From positions 186,001-250,000 of the forward strand of contig NZ_NNRK01000035.1 of NCBI RefSeq assembly GCF_002252475.1: a stretch of DNA of 64,000 nt. Direction: 5' to 3'. Under the pieces are notes generated by a model, which was given only the letters and a program-made list of their open reading frames with translations, did no database searches and had not been told where the DNA came from. Positions 17,104 to 26,183 of this stretch are shown piece by piece. Both the position numbers and the translations under genes were made by a program. This DNA is from Brucella rhizosphaerae (GTDB lineage: Bacteria; Pseudomonadota; Alphaproteobacteria; Rhizobiales; Rhizobiaceae). How positions within the stretch are numbered: the stretch's first letter is position 1; the number at the start of each line of letters is the position of its first letter.

Positions 17104-17144
17104 CACTATCGCGCGAGGCTGAACGATGTCCCCGCACGATAGTC
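17104..17144. other. Second intercistronic stem-loop after the binding-protein gene, with a tandem repeat beside it
   Basis: CACTATCGCGCGAGG (17104-17118) and CCCCGCACGATAGTC (17130-17144) pair with a few mismatches. An imperfect tandem repeat of GTCAGCTTGTG at about 17146-17173 lies between this hairpin and the stop codon of the binding-protein gene at 17182. Two stem-loops in one 276-bp gap suggest transcript processing that favours the binding protein. Confidence 0.5.
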
Positions 17145-17181
17145 AGTCAGCTTGTGAGCCAGTCAGCTTGTGCAGAAACGC

Positions 17182-18192
17182 CTAGAACAGGTGTTCCTTG
17201 TAAGTGCTCTTGTCAGCGATAACCATGCCGTTACCGATGACGAGAAGGCCTTCACCGGCACCCTTTTTAACGCTGACCTTGTTATAGCCTTCAACGCCGA
17301 GGTCGGTGCCTTCCGTAACTTCCTTCTTTTCGAGCAGAAGCTTGGCAACCGCATTCATCGCCATGCCGGCCTTCTGCGGATCCCAGAAGCCGATTGCGGT
17401 GATTGCGCCGGATTCAAGAAGATCAGCCGATGGGTTCGGAAGGCCAGTGCCGACGAGGCAAACCTTGCCGCTCAGACCAGCTTCATCGATTGCACGGCCA
17501 ACGCCGAGAACGTCGTTGCCAGCAGAAGTCTGGAAGCCCTTCAGGTCAGGATGCTTGCGCAGAATTTCCTTGGCCTTTTCATAGGTGCCGTTGGCATCGT
17601 CGAAGGATTCGTTGTTTGGATCAACGAGCTGCATGTCAGCATATTTCTTGGCATTTTCTTCAGCCGAACCAACCCACTGCATGTGGGTACGGCTGCCGAG
17701 CGAACCGACGAAAGTCGTCCACTTGCCGCTCTTGCCCATGCATTCTGCGAGACGCTCATTGAGTGCCGTGCCGTAATCCGCATTATCAAAAGCTTCAACG
17801 TCGGCCATGGTGTTGACCTGGTTGTCGGCTTCATGGGTCACAACAACGATGCCGCGTTCGATGGCGCGCTTGAAAGTACCTTCGAGAACAGCTGGATCCA
17901 TTGGGACGACTGCAAGGGCGTTAACGCCCTTGGCAACGAGGTCCTGTACGATCTGAAGCTGCTGCGCTGCGTCGGCAGTTGCTGGTCCGCTCTGGGTTGC
18001 AACCACATCAGGGTTGGCCTTCTGATAGGCTTCAACGCCAGTGTTCATGCGGTCGAACCAGGGAATACCGCTGATCTTGACGACTGTTGCGATGACCGGC
18101 TTTTCCTGCGCGACGAGAGTGCCTGCGCTACCTGCGACGATAGCTGCGCCAATGATGGTGCCGGCGAGCAGTTTCTTGGTTATTGATTTCAT
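17182..18192 (-). CDS. Periplasmic sugar-binding protein of the ABC transporter (set 1)
   Basis: The protein has 336 residues from the ATG at 18192, with GGAGGAAATC upstream; four residues earlier is an inferior start. A signal peptide (ends GTLVAQE) precedes a periplasmic-binding-protein type 1 domain (Peripla_BP_4) with the typical VKISGIPWFDRMNTGVEAY and LAVVPMDPAVLEGTFKRA segments. It resembles RhaS/AI-2/ribose binders. It lies between two permease genes of the operon and is set off from the ATPase gene by a 276-bp gap with two stem-loops. The ligand is not identifiable from sequence; the downstream DhaK/DhaL kinase suggests a small keto-sugar or a related polyol. Confidence 0.9.
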   Translation of the reverse strand: MKSITKKLLAGTIIGAAIVAGSAGTLVAQEKPVIATVVKISGIPWFDRMNTGVEAYQKANPDVVATQSGPATADAAQQLQIVQDLVAKGVNALAVVPMDPAVLEGTFKRAIERGIVVVTHEADNQVNTMADVEAFDNADYGTALNERLAECMGKSGKWTTFVGSLGSRTHMQWVGSAEENAKKYADMQLVDPNNESFDDANGTYEKAKEILRKHPDLKGFQTSAGNDVLGVGRAIDEAGLSGKVCLVGTGLPNPSADLLESGAITAIGFWDPQKAGMAMNAVAKLLLEKKEVTEGTDLGVEGYNKVSVKKGAGEGLLVIGNGMVIADKSTYKEHLF

Positions 18193-18224
18193 GATTTCCT
18201 CCACACTTACAATCCCCCCAGAGT

Positions 18225-19250
18225 CTATGTTCGGGTGCCTGAGGGGTGAGCACCGATGGTCCCCTGACGGCGATTGCCGAGGGTAAAGAATCCCGCGATG
18301 TCGTATTTGCCGACTGCCAGGAAGGCGAGCAGCAGCAAGCCCCAGGCAAAGTCGCGGACGAAATTGGAAAGGCCGCCGAAGTTGAGCAGGCTGGACATCA
18401 GCTGCAACGCTACGGCGCTCAGCACCACGCAGATGACGCGCCCATAGCCACCTTCAGGTTTAACACCGGCCATGACGGCGATCAGAATTGCGACCAGCAG
18501 ATATGAGCTGCCATAGTCGAACTTCACGTTGACGTTGCGCGCAGCAATGATGATGCCTGCAATCGCTGCCAGAAATCCGCTCGTTGCATAGGTGGCAATC
18601 AGCACGCCATTGCGTGGAAAGCCCGCAAAGATTGCGGCTTTCGGGTTGGTGCCCATCAACATCAGCCAATAGCCATAAGGGGTAAAACGCACCACCGCTG
18701 CGATCAGCAAAGCGACCGCTATGAAGATCAGGAAGCTGATTGGTACGGCGAGAAACATGTCATTGCCGATACGCGACAACAGATCGGGGCTGCCAACCAT
18801 GACAGCGCGACCACTCGAAACGACAACAGCAAGACCCGTAAACGCCATCTGCGTGCCAAGCGTGCAAAGGATAGGGGTGATGTTGAAACGGGCAATCAGG
18901 ATTCCGTTGATAATCCCGCCCGCGAGACCAATCACCAGTGCCAGCCCCATGAAGGCGAGACTGAAGCCAAGCTGGTTCTCGGCACTTGAGATGAACATCG
19001 AAACAATGACTGCGGAAAGCACGCCGGAAAGATTGGCCAGCGCAATACCTGAAAGGTCAATCCCACCATTGCCCGCACACATGGCCAGCATGACGCCGAT
19101 CGCCAGAAGCCCAATTTCAGGCACCTGACCCGCCATCGATTGCAGGTTGAACAGCGACAGGAAAGATCCTCCCGAAATATACGCGCCAAGCGCGAGCAGT
19201 CCGAGATTGATGACAACAAGCATAGCAAGCTGATTGCTTGTCTTCTGCAT
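18225..19250 (-). CDS. Sugar ABC transporter permease, first gene of the set 1 operon
   Basis: The 341-residue RbsC-type permease carries the family signature EIGLLAIGVMLAMCAGNGGIDLS (abridged here to its GNGGIDLS core near residue 66) and multiple membrane helices. The ATG at 19250 has GGAGGAGA directly upstream. It is the promoter-proximal gene of the six-gene - strand operon (permease, binding protein, ATPase, permease, DhaK, DhaL), and its promoter region contains the palindrome at 19267-19277. Confidence 0.9.
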   Translation of the reverse strand: MQKTSNQLAMLVVINLGLLALGAYISGGSFLSLFNLQSMAGQVPEIGLLAIGVMLAMCAGNGGIDLSGIALANLSGVLSAVIVSMFISSAENQLGFSLAFMGLALVIGLAGGIINGILIARFNITPILCTLGTQMAFTGLAVVVSSGRAVMVGSPDLLSRIGNDMFLAVPISFLIFIAVALLIAAVVRFTPYGYWLMLMGTNPKAAIFAGFPRNGVLIATYATSGFLAAIAGIIIAARNVNVKFDYGSSYLLVAILIAVMAGVKPEGGYGRVICVVLSAVALQLMSSLLNFGGLSNFVRDFAWGLLLLAFLAVGKYDIAGFFTLGNRRQGTIGAHPSGTRT

Positions 19251-19266
19251 GGTCTCCTCCTACCAT

Positions 19267-19277
19267 GTTTAGTAAAC
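19267..19277. promoter_or_regulatory. Candidate LacI operator, set 1 side
   Basis: GTTTAGTAAAC is an 11-base odd palindrome 16 bases upstream of the permease start codon. Its reverse complement, GTTTACTAAAC, recurs at 19397-19407 in front of the LacI-family gene. Two identical sites flanking a divergent promoter are what a LacI-type repressor that also regulates itself would use. Confidence 0.6.
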
Positions 19278-19396
19278 AAAACTGTTATTCACTAAATAAA
19301 TGAACACAAGCTTGGGGGTTGTCAAGCGTATTATCGGGGAATTATGGTTGCCTAACACAGGGAATTGCCCTAATCGTTTTAAATCACAGTGTTTCT

Positions 19397-19407
19397 GTTT
19401 ACTAAAC
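19397..19407. promoter_or_regulatory. Candidate LacI operator, regulator side
   Basis: GTTTACTAAAC is the mirror copy of the 19267-19277 site, 45 bases upstream of the LacI-family start codon. The two centres are 130 bp apart, which would allow looping by a tetrameric repressor. Confidence 0.6.
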
Positions 19408-19451
19408 GACAGTTCAATTCGCCCTTAATATCGAAGTGCCGCTCGGAAAAT

Positions 19452-20525
19452 ATGAAAAAGAAAAAGTCCTTTACGATCAGAGATATTGCCGAGAATGCAG
19501 GTGTTTCGCCGGCAACGGTTTCGCTTGTTCTGAATGGCAAAGGCGAGATTTCGGGGGAGACGCGTGCGCGGGTTCTTGAGTCGGTGTCCCGTCTCAATTA
19601 CGTGCCGCGCGCGGCCAAGACCGGGTCGGGCGGTGGGGAGACGATCCGTTTTCTGAAAATTGCCAAGCATGGTTTAACGGTCAATCGCGATCACAGCGTT
19701 TTCGTTTCCGATTATATTGATGGCATGTCGTCGGAAGCGACGCGCCGCAATTACACGCTTGAAGTGGTGAGCTTTGAAGGGCAGCCGATCAGTGCGGTCG
19801 CTGAATCGCTGGCTGGTGCGCCGATCCGTGGGGTGATTGCGCTTGGCACGGAATTGTCGGCAGCAGATATCCACATGATTCAGGGACTCGGACTGCCCAC
19901 TGTTTTCATTGATACGTTCTATGAGGTCATCGAAGCCAACTTCGTCGACATGAACAATGAAGATGCGGTGTTCAAGGTATTGTCGCGCTTCAAGCAGCTC
20001 GGTTTTTCGCGCATCGGCTTCGTCGCCAGTCATACAGAGACGACGAATTTCCGTCTTCGCCGCGATGCGTTTTTCAAGAACATGCAGCGTCTGGACCTGG
20101 CCGTTCAGGAGCGCGACATACTCTCGGTTGAATCGACCTATGAGGGTGCGCATCGCGATACGTGCGCGATGCTGCATTCGGGGCTCGATCTGGCCGAATG
20201 CTATTTCTGCACAAACGATATTATTGCCTATGGCTTCATCCGGGCGCTGAAGGGTAAAGGCATTCGCATTCCAGACGATGTTTCGGTGATCGGCTTCGAT
20301 AATTTGCCGCAAAGTGCGACCATGGAGCCGGGGCTGACAACGGTTGAAGTCTCCAAGCGCAAGATCGGTAATCTGGCTGTCACCGTACTGGATGATCTGA
20401 TCAACACGGCCGAAACCCAGCCCCCGGTCAAAATTCTGGTGGGTGCCAATCTGGTTATGCGGGCAAGTGATTCCAGCGTTGCTTTAAAGACGCCTGCTCC
20501 CAAAGCCGGCGCTTTCACAAGCTGA
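19452..20525 (+). CDS. LacI family transcriptional regulator
   Basis: The protein has 357 residues from the ATG at 19452 (CGGAAAAT upstream); the frame reaches back to 19389 but the earlier ATG lacks a site and would cover the operator. The N-terminal helix-turn-helix is TIRDIAENAGVSPATVSLVLN (core ENAGVSPATVS), followed by a hinge and a type 1 periplasmic-binding-like effector domain ending at about residue 340. It lies between the two transporter-kinase operons, divergent from set 1 and codirectional with set 2. It is likely a repressor of set 1 and possibly of both, with a sugar or its phosphate as inducer. Confidence 0.92.
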   Translation: MKKKKSFTIRDIAENAGVSPATVSLVLNGKGEISGETRARVLESVSRLNYVPRAAKTGSGGGETIRFLKIAKHGLTVNRDHSVFVSDYIDGMSSEATRRNYTLEVVSFEGQPISAVAESLAGAPIRGVIALGTELSAADIHMIQGLGLPTVFIDTFYEVIEANFVDMNNEDAVFKVLSRFKQLGFSRIGFVASHTETTNFRLRRDAFFKNMQRLDLAVQERDILSVESTYEGAHRDTCAMLHSGLDLAECYFCTNDIIAYGFIRALKGKGIRIPDDVSVIGFDNLPQSATMEPGLTTVEVSKRKIGNLAVTVLDDLINTAETQPPVKILVGANLVMRASDSSVALKTPAPKAGAFTS

Positions 20526-20548
20526 TCATATAGAAATCGATAAAAATC

Positions 20549-20584
20549 AATCGGCGGCGGGCGCAAGTCTGCCGCCGATTTTGT
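20549..20584 (+). terminator. Rho-independent terminator after the LacI gene
   Basis: AATCGGCGGC (20549-20558) pairs with GCCGCCGATT (20571-20580) across a 12-base loop and is followed by TTGTT. It separates the LacI gene from the set 2 transporter operon, which therefore needs its own promoter. Confidence 0.75.
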
Positions 20585-20681
20585 TCGTCTGTCTGCTCAT
20601 CACGATTATTCAATTCCGTCAGTGCTTTGTCCGAAGTGCTGCGTAGGCAGCTGTTCACAGCTCGCCGTCACATCGAGAATT

Positions 20682-20719
20682 ACTCTTGTAATTTTAATTA
20701 TACATATGTATTCAAGAGT
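20682..20719. promoter_or_regulatory. Candidate operator/promoter of the set 2 transporter operon
   Basis: Inverted arms ACTCTTG (20682-20688) and CAAGAGT (20713-20719) enclose an AT-rich core that itself contains the perfect 12-bp palindrome ATACATATGTAT (20700-20711). It lies about 100 bp upstream of the binding-protein start. It could be the SorC-type regulator's site or overlap the promoter; neither has been tested. Confidence 0.4.
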
Positions 20720-20817
20720 CGAGTTCGCTATGGGCTGGAGGCAGAGGAGCCTTCCCGGGTGATCTTTCAAGCAGCCAGACGGGAGGATGTTTCGTCTGGT
20801 TTCCAAGGGAGGAATTT

Positions 20818-21762
20818 ATGAAAAAGCTTGCTACGCTGGCGGCTCTTGCTGCCTTTTCGCTGCCTGTTTCCGCCATGGCACAGGATGCGCCGGGTACGGT
20901 GAAGAAGGACAGCTATCGCTTCGTGATCGTTCCTAAGGTCGTTCATCCATGGTTTGACAAGGTGAATGACGGTGCTCAGCAGGCCGCTGCTGCACTCAAG
21001 GCTCAGACCGGCGCGAATGTTGAAATCGTCTACTCCGCTCCACAGAGCGCAGACGTTGTTCAGCAAAATCAGATTATCGACAGCGCACTTTCCACACGTC
21101 CGGATGGCCTGGCACTCGATTTGCTTGATCCGTCAGGCAACCGTGCGTCGCTTGAAGAAGCGCAGGGACAGAAAATTCCACTGGTTCTGTTCGATTCCGT
21201 GCCGCCTGAAGGCATGACTATCACCCATATCGGATCGGATTTCTGCGAGCAGGCAAAGATTGCTGCTCGTCGTCTGGTCGAAGTTCTGGGTGGTGAAGGC
21301 GAAGTCGCGATCATGATGGGCGTGCCAACCGCACCAAACCATTCTATCCGCGCTGATTGCCATCGCGAAGTCTTCAAAGAACATCCGGGCATCAAGGTCG
21401 TCGCTGAAGGCATCGACAATGACAGCATCGAAATTGCTCAGCAACAGGCTGCAGCTATCATGCAGGCCAATCCAAACCTCAAGGGCTGGGTTGCATCGGA
21501 TGCGGCTGGTCCAATCGGCATCGGTCAGGCTATCGTAGAAGCAGGCAAGCAGGGCAAGGTCACGCTGGTCGGTCTCGATAATCTGCCAGAAATGCTCGAC
21601 ATGATCCGCAATGGTGTTGCTGACAGCTCGTCCGCCTCGCAGCCTGAACTTCAGGGTTACTGGTCGGTCATGGTGCTTTGGGCACAGGCAACCGGTGCGC
21701 CGGTTCCGGGCTATATCGATACTGGCAATGCATTCCTCACCAAGGAAAACGTAGGCAACTGA
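20818..21762 (+). CDS. Periplasmic sugar-binding protein of the ABC transporter (set 2)
   Basis: The 314-residue protein has a signal peptide ending SAMAQ and a Peripla_BP_4 domain (FVIVPKVVHPWFDKVNDGAQQ, then SRPDGLALDLLDPSG-like segments). The ATG has GGGAGGAATTT upstream. It belongs to the same broad family as the set 1 binder but its body sequence is quite different, so the two transporters are not a recent duplication. It is the first gene of binding protein, ATPase, permease, DhaKL. A 10-bp stem-loop follows its stop. Confidence 0.9.
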   Translation: MKKLATLAALAAFSLPVSAMAQDAPGTVKKDSYRFVIVPKVVHPWFDKVNDGAQQAAAALKAQTGANVEIVYSAPQSADVVQQNQIIDSALSTRPDGLALDLLDPSGNRASLEEAQGQKIPLVLFDSVPPEGMTITHIGSDFCEQAKIAARRLVEVLGGEGEVAIMMGVPTAPNHSIRADCHREVFKEHPGIKVVAEGIDNDSIEIAQQQAAAIMQANPNLKGWVASDAAGPIGIGQAIVEAGKQGKVTLVGLDNLPEMLDMIRNGVADSSSASQPELQGYWSVMVLWAQATGAPVPGYIDTGNAFLTKENVGN

Positions 21763-21782
21763 TCCGTTCCGATTATGTTGCA

Positions 21783-21806
21783 GGGGCACGGGTTTTCCCG
21801 TGCTCC
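21783..21806 (+). other. Stem-loop after the set 2 binding-protein gene
   Basis: GGGGCACGGG (21783-21792) and CCCGTGCTCC (21797-21806) pair over 10 bp (one G-T) with loop TTTT, followed by ATTCTTTCTTG. It is placed 20 bases after the binding-protein stop and before the ATPase gene. It probably causes partial termination or protects the 3' end, as in many importer operons. Confidence 0.55.
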
Positions 21807-21897
21807 ATTCTTTCTTGTTCTGTCGAAACGCGTCCGGATATCGCTTTAACCGGAACGACTTCGATGGCTGCACCCAGAAGCACGCAAGGTGTCCATC

Positions 21898-23397
21898 ATG
21901 GCTTATCTTGAAACAAGCGGATTAGGCCGGGACTTTCCGGGCGTGACCGCGCTGGACGGCGTCGACCTGAAAATTGAATTAGGTCGCACACACATTTTTG
22001 CTGGCGAAAACGGTGCCGGAAAATCCACACTGGTTAAAATCCTCACAGGAACCGACGAGGCCTCGCGCGGTCAGGTGCTGATTGACGGTCGCGACCCGGT
22101 AGCCGAGCCCGCTCTGTATAAAAATGTTGCCTATGTTCCGCAGGAGCTGACGCTTTTTCCGCAGATGAGTGTGGCGGAAAACCTGTTCATGCCATTCAGC
22201 CGGACCGGGCATGGCGGCTTTCTCGTCAACCGCAAAGCGTTGATGGAAGAGGCCAAATCCTATCTGAACCGCTTCGGCATTGAAGCGCAGCCCGATGATC
22301 TGGTTGCCAATATTTCGGTGTCTGATCAGCAGCTTTTGCAGATTGCGCGCGCCTGCACCAATGAGCAGATGAAGGTGCTTATTCTTGATGAGCCAACCTC
22401 GTCCTTGACGCGTGTCGAAGTAGAGCGCGTCTTCAAGGTTATCCGTAGTCTGCTCGATCGGGACCATGCCATTGTTTTCATCAGCCACAAGATGGAAGAA
22501 GTTTTCCAGATCGGTGATGATTATACGGTTCTTCGTAATGGCACCAAGGTTGAGAGTGGTAACATCAAGGACGTTACGGAAGCCAATCTGATCCGCGCCA
22601 TGTCTGGTCGCGATCTTTCTTTTGACGAGCATTTTCGTCCGTCCGCGCCCACCGCTGAAACCATCATGGAAGTGCGCGGGCTTTCCGGCTCGCGGTTTGA
22701 AGATATCAGTTTCGATCTGCGCAAGGGCGAGATCTTGGGCTTTGCCGGTCTGGTCGGGGCAGGGCGCTCTGAAGTGATGCAGACAATCTTCGGCTTTCTT
22801 AAAGCCAAGGGCGGCGAAGTGAAGGTTGAAGGCGAAAGCTGGACGCTTAACGACACGTCGCGTTCAGTTGCGGGCGGTATGCTTTATCTTTCGGAAGAGC
22901 GGAAGCATCACGGTATTTTCCCGCTTCTGTCGTTGCGCGAAAATATCGGTATTTCCGTCTTGTCTCTGACCAGTGGAAAACTCGGTATCAGCGACAGTCG
23001 CGAGCGTAATATCGTGCAGAAGATCATCGATGATTACGGCATCCGCACCTCCGGAATGGGCAAGCGGATCTCGCAACTTTCTGGCGGCAATCAGCAGAAA
23101 GCGATTATCGGACGCGCTATGGCCACCCGCCCGCGCGTGCTGATTTTTGATGAGCCGACCAAGGGCATCGATATCAGAACCAAATCCGAGATTTATCGCA
23201 TCATGAAAAATCTCGCTGAGGAGGGCGTGGGCGTTATCCTCGTTTCTTCGGAAATCAACGAATTGCAGAAATGCGCGAGCCGGATCATCACCATGCATAA
23301 CGGCCATATCACCGGTGAGTTTTCAACCACCGACACCAACAATGAAACACTCGTGGGCGCGATCTTTGGAACAGAGGTAAAAGCCGATGCAAACTAG
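21898..23397 (+). CDS. Sugar ABC transporter ATPase, two domains (set 2)
   Basis: The protein has 499 residues from the ATG at 21898, with AAGG eight bases upstream; a GTG at 21889 is in frame but too close to that site. Domain 1 has Walker A GENGAGKST, signature VSDQQLLQIARA and Walker B VLILDEPTSSL. Domain 2 has the degenerate loop GLVGAGRSE, signature LSGGNQQKAIIGRAM and DEPTKGIDI. It is an RbsA/XylG-type importer ATPase. The gene overlaps the permease start by 11 bases. Confidence 0.93.
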   Translation: MAYLETSGLGRDFPGVTALDGVDLKIELGRTHIFAGENGAGKSTLVKILTGTDEASRGQVLIDGRDPVAEPALYKNVAYVPQELTLFPQMSVAENLFMPFSRTGHGGFLVNRKALMEEAKSYLNRFGIEAQPDDLVANISVSDQQLLQIARACTNEQMKVLILDEPTSSLTRVEVERVFKVIRSLLDRDHAIVFISHKMEEVFQIGDDYTVLRNGTKVESGNIKDVTEANLIRAMSGRDLSFDEHFRPSAPTAETIMEVRGLSGSRFEDISFDLRKGEILGFAGLVGAGRSEVMQTIFGFLKAKGGEVKVEGESWTLNDTSRSVAGGMLYLSEERKHHGIFPLLSLRENIGISVLSLTSGKLGISDSRERNIVQKIIDDYGIRTSGMGKRISQLSGGNQQKAIIGRAMATRPRVLIFDEPTKGIDIRTKSEIYRIMKNLAEEGVGVILVSSEINELQKCASRIITMHNGHITGEFSTTDTNNETLVGAIFGTEVKADAN

Positions 23398-24352
23398 AGC
23401 CTTTTCCAATCTCATCCGCACACCGCTGGCAGGCGTTTTCGTAGCCTTGCTGGTGATATTTTCTCTTTCGGCGATCATGTCGCCCTACTTCCTGACGCCC
23501 TATAATTTGTCTGTCGTGGCGCGCGGGCTTGCCTTTGTTGGTCTCATCACAATCGCCCAGTCGATGCTGATGGTACTTGGCGAACTTGATCTTTCGCTTG
23601 GCGTGATTGGCGGACTGAGCGGTGTCGTATCCGGCATTCTGATGATGCGGATGGGGTTAGAGCCTTATTCGGCGATGTTGCTGGCCATTCTGCTCGGGCT
23701 TTGCCTTGGGCTGTTCAATGGCTTTCTCGTCACCTTCCTGCGATTGCATTCGCTGGTGCTGACCATTGGTACTGCGGGCATTTTCGGCGGTGCCAATCTG
23801 GTGCTGACGCGTGGTGTCGCCATCACGGGAATTCCGCGTGAGGTGCATTTCCTTGGACGCGGCGATTTCTTCGGCATTCCAGTGCCCTTCATAATCATGT
23901 TTGCAGTGCTGCTGATCGCGACTTTCGTGATGCTGAAAACACCATTTGGCCGTTACATGTATGCCATCGGCAATAATCGCGACGGCGCACGCATGTTGGG
24001 CATTCGGGTGGATCGTGTGCGTCTTCTGGTGTTTGGTGCTGCGGGTGCGATTGCCGGTCTTGCTGGTGTGCTGATGGTTGCCCGTCTTGGCACGGCTCAG
24101 CCATCCATTGGTGACAGCTGGGTGCTGGCTCCAATTGCGGCTTCCGTCATTGGCGGTGTTGCAACCACGGGCGGCATCGGCAGCCCGATTGGCGCTATCC
24201 TTGGTGCTGGTATCATCGCTATTATTGAAAACATTATCGTTCTGTTCGGTGTCTCTCCTTATTGGCAGGGCATTGTTTCGGGTGCAATCGTCGTGCTGGC
24301 TATCTCGTTCGATGCCATTTCGCGTCGTTATCTGCGCCGGGATGCCCACTGA
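23387..24352 (+). CDS. Sugar ABC transporter permease (set 2)
   Basis: The 321-residue RbsC-type permease has about eight to ten membrane helices. The signature SMLMVLGELDLSLGVIGGLSG lies near residue 65, and VIGGVATTGGIGSPIGAILG near residue 260. It is the only permease of this operon, so the channel is presumably a homodimer, unlike set 1. The start overlaps the ATPase gene; the kinase gene begins 58 bp downstream. Confidence 0.92.
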   Translation: MQTRAFSNLIRTPLAGVFVALLVIFSLSAIMSPYFLTPYNLSVVARGLAFVGLITIAQSMLMVLGELDLSLGVIGGLSGVVSGILMMRMGLEPYSAMLLAILLGLCLGLFNGFLVTFLRLHSLVLTIGTAGIFGGANLVLTRGVAITGIPREVHFLGRGDFFGIPVPFIIMFAVLLIATFVMLKTPFGRYMYAIGNNRDGARMLGIRVDRVRLLVFGAAGAIAGLAGVLMVARLGTAQPSIGDSWVLAPIAASVIGGVATTGGIGSPIGAILGAGIIAIIENIIVLFGVSPYWQGIVSGAIVVLAISFDAISRRYLRRDAH

Positions 24353-24410
24353 TCAATAGCAAGAGATTTGAATCGCCTGAACACGCGAAGAGTTTAAGAA
24401 AGCTGGAAAT

Positions 24411-26174
24411 ATGAACGAACAAGTCAGAACCAAGAAGCTGATCAATTCGCCTGAAAATATCATCGCAGAAATGATTGAAGGTATGGTTGGTGCACATCCG
24501 GACATGCTGCGTGTTGAGGGCGAAACCGGTCGCGCGGTCGTTGCTGTCGATGGCCCGCGTGAAGGCAAGGTCGGTATTGTGGTGGGTGGCGGTTCAGGTC
24601 ACGAACCAGCCTTTGCGGGCTATGTCGGACGCGGTCTTGCGGATGCTGCAGCCGTGGGCAATGTCTTTGCCTCGCCATCGCCAGCTCACATCGCAGAAGC
24701 GGCACGTGCTGCTGATGGCGGTGCTGGCGTGCTTATGCTTTACGGCAATTACACCGGCGACGTTCTTAATTTCACCATGGCTGCAGAAGAACTGGCGCAG
24801 GACGGCATGGATGTGCGCCATGTCGCTGTGGCTGATGACGTTGCTTCCGCGCCGCTTGATCGTAAGTCGGAACGCCGCGGTATTGCCGGTGATTTCTTCG
24901 TGTTCAAGGTAGCGGGTGCTGCGGCTGATCTTGGTGAATCTCTTTCGCGCGTTGAAGCGCTGGCACAGGCGGCTAACGAAGCAACCCGCTCGATGGGCGT
25001 GGCGCTGAGCCCATGCTCGCTGCCGCAGACGGGTAAGCCGAATTTCACCATCGGTGACGATGAGATGGAAATCGGCATGGGCCTGCATGGTGAGCCGGGC
25101 ATTCGTCGCCAGAAGTTGGCACCTGCCGACGAAGTCACCGACGAGTTGATGGCAGCGCTGATTGGCGAGTTGTCGCTTAACGCTGGGGATCGCGTTGCAG
25201 TTCTCGTCAACGGGCTTGGCGCAACCTCGCAGATCGAGCTTTACCTCGTATTCCGCCGTGCGAAGCAGTTGCTGGATGCCAGGGGCGTTCTCATTCACGC
25301 TTCATGGGTTGGCGAATATGCCACCTCGCTCGAGATGGCCGGTGCTTCAATCACGCTCATGAAGCTTGATGATACGTTGCAGACCATGCTGGATCATCCT
25401 TGCCGCACTCCTGCGCTGACCGTTGGTGCGGTGCAGGCAGGTGACAGGGAGCCTGCAACCCATCGCAAAGTAGTTCGCGCAACCGAGCACAAGGAAGCAG
25501 CGCAGGAAGCACCGCGCAATCTTATCACCGATGGCGATGTCACGCCTGCACTCTTCAAAGCGATGATGATGAATGTCGGCAATCAGATTATCGCCGAAAA
25601 GGACTGGCTGTCTGAACTTGATGGCGTGATCGGTGATGGCGATCATGGCGTGACCATGGAAATTGGCTGGAAAGCGGTACAGCACGCTCTTGAAGATGAG
25701 CAGGGCGATGAGACGATTGAGGCTATCTGCAAGCGCATGGCCAAGGCGTTTCTTGATGCGGTTGGTGCATCTTCCGGTCCTCTTTATGCGACTGCATTCC
25801 TGCGGGCAGGTACGGCAGTTGGCAATCGGCTCAATCTCGACAGCACAGGCATGGCTGATTGGCTGGCGGCAGCTTCGCAGGGCATTCGGGATCGTGGTCG
25901 TGCCGATCCGGGTGACAAGACCATGATCGACGCATGGGTACCTGCAGTTGAAGCTGCGATGGCGGCTGCCGGAAACGGAAAGTCGACATTGGACGTGCTG
26001 ATTGCTGCGCGTGATGGTGCAGAAGCCGGGATGAAGGCAACAGCTGCAATGGAGTCGCGTCGCGGACGTTCAGCGAAGCTTGGCGAGCGTTCCATAGGTC
26101 ATATCGATCCGGGTGCGGCTTCGACATTCGTCACGCTGCGCGCCATGGCCGAAGCCCTTCAGGCAAAGGCCTAA
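24411..26174 (+). CDS. Fused dihydroxyacetone-type kinase (DhaK-DhaL), canonical motifs
   Basis: The 587-residue ATP-dependent kinase has a DhaK domain at residues 1-340 with GGGSGHEP (59-66) and substrate-binding His226 in GLHGEPG. A low-complexity linker covers about 345-370, and a DhaL domain 375-587 has DGVIGDGDHG (Asp404, Asp409, Asp411, His412), ASSGPLYA and SIGHIDPGA. All catalytic motifs are standard, in contrast to the split pair at 12630-14282. Enzymes of this layout phosphorylate dihydroxyacetone or tetruloses (for example erythrulose kinases of tetritol pathways). It is the last gene of the set 2 operon. No isomerase or dehydrogenase that would complete such a pathway is in the window. 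Confidence 0.9.
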   Translation: MNEQVRTKKLINSPENIIAEMIEGMVGAHPDMLRVEGETGRAVVAVDGPREGKVGIVVGGGSGHEPAFAGYVGRGLADAAAVGNVFASPSPAHIAEAARAADGGAGVLMLYGNYTGDVLNFTMAAEELAQDGMDVRHVAVADDVASAPLDRKSERRGIAGDFFVFKVAGAAADLGESLSRVEALAQAANEATRSMGVALSPCSLPQTGKPNFTIGDDEMEIGMGLHGEPGIRRQKLAPADEVTDELMAALIGELSLNAGDRVAVLVNGLGATSQIELYLVFRRAKQLLDARGVLIHASWVGEYATSLEMAGASITLMKLDDTLQTMLDHPCRTPALTVGAVQAGDREPATHRKVVRATEHKEAAQEAPRNLITDGDVTPALFKAMMMNVGNQIIAEKDWLSELDGVIGDGDHGVTMEIGWKAVQHALEDEQGDETIEAICKRMAKAFLDAVGASSGPLYATAFLRAGTAVGNRLNLDSTGMADWLAAASQGIRDRGRADPGDKTMIDAWVPAVEAAMAAAGNGKSTLDVLIAARDGAEAGMKATAAMESRRGRSAKLGERSIGHIDPGAASTFVTLRAMAEALQAKA

Positions 26175-26183
26175 ATCTTAGTG

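Noticed and set aside
17170..18186. A 338-codon frame antisense to the set 1 binding protein gene
   Set aside because: It mirrors almost exactly the coding span of a clear periplasmic binding protein with signal peptide and ribosome site.
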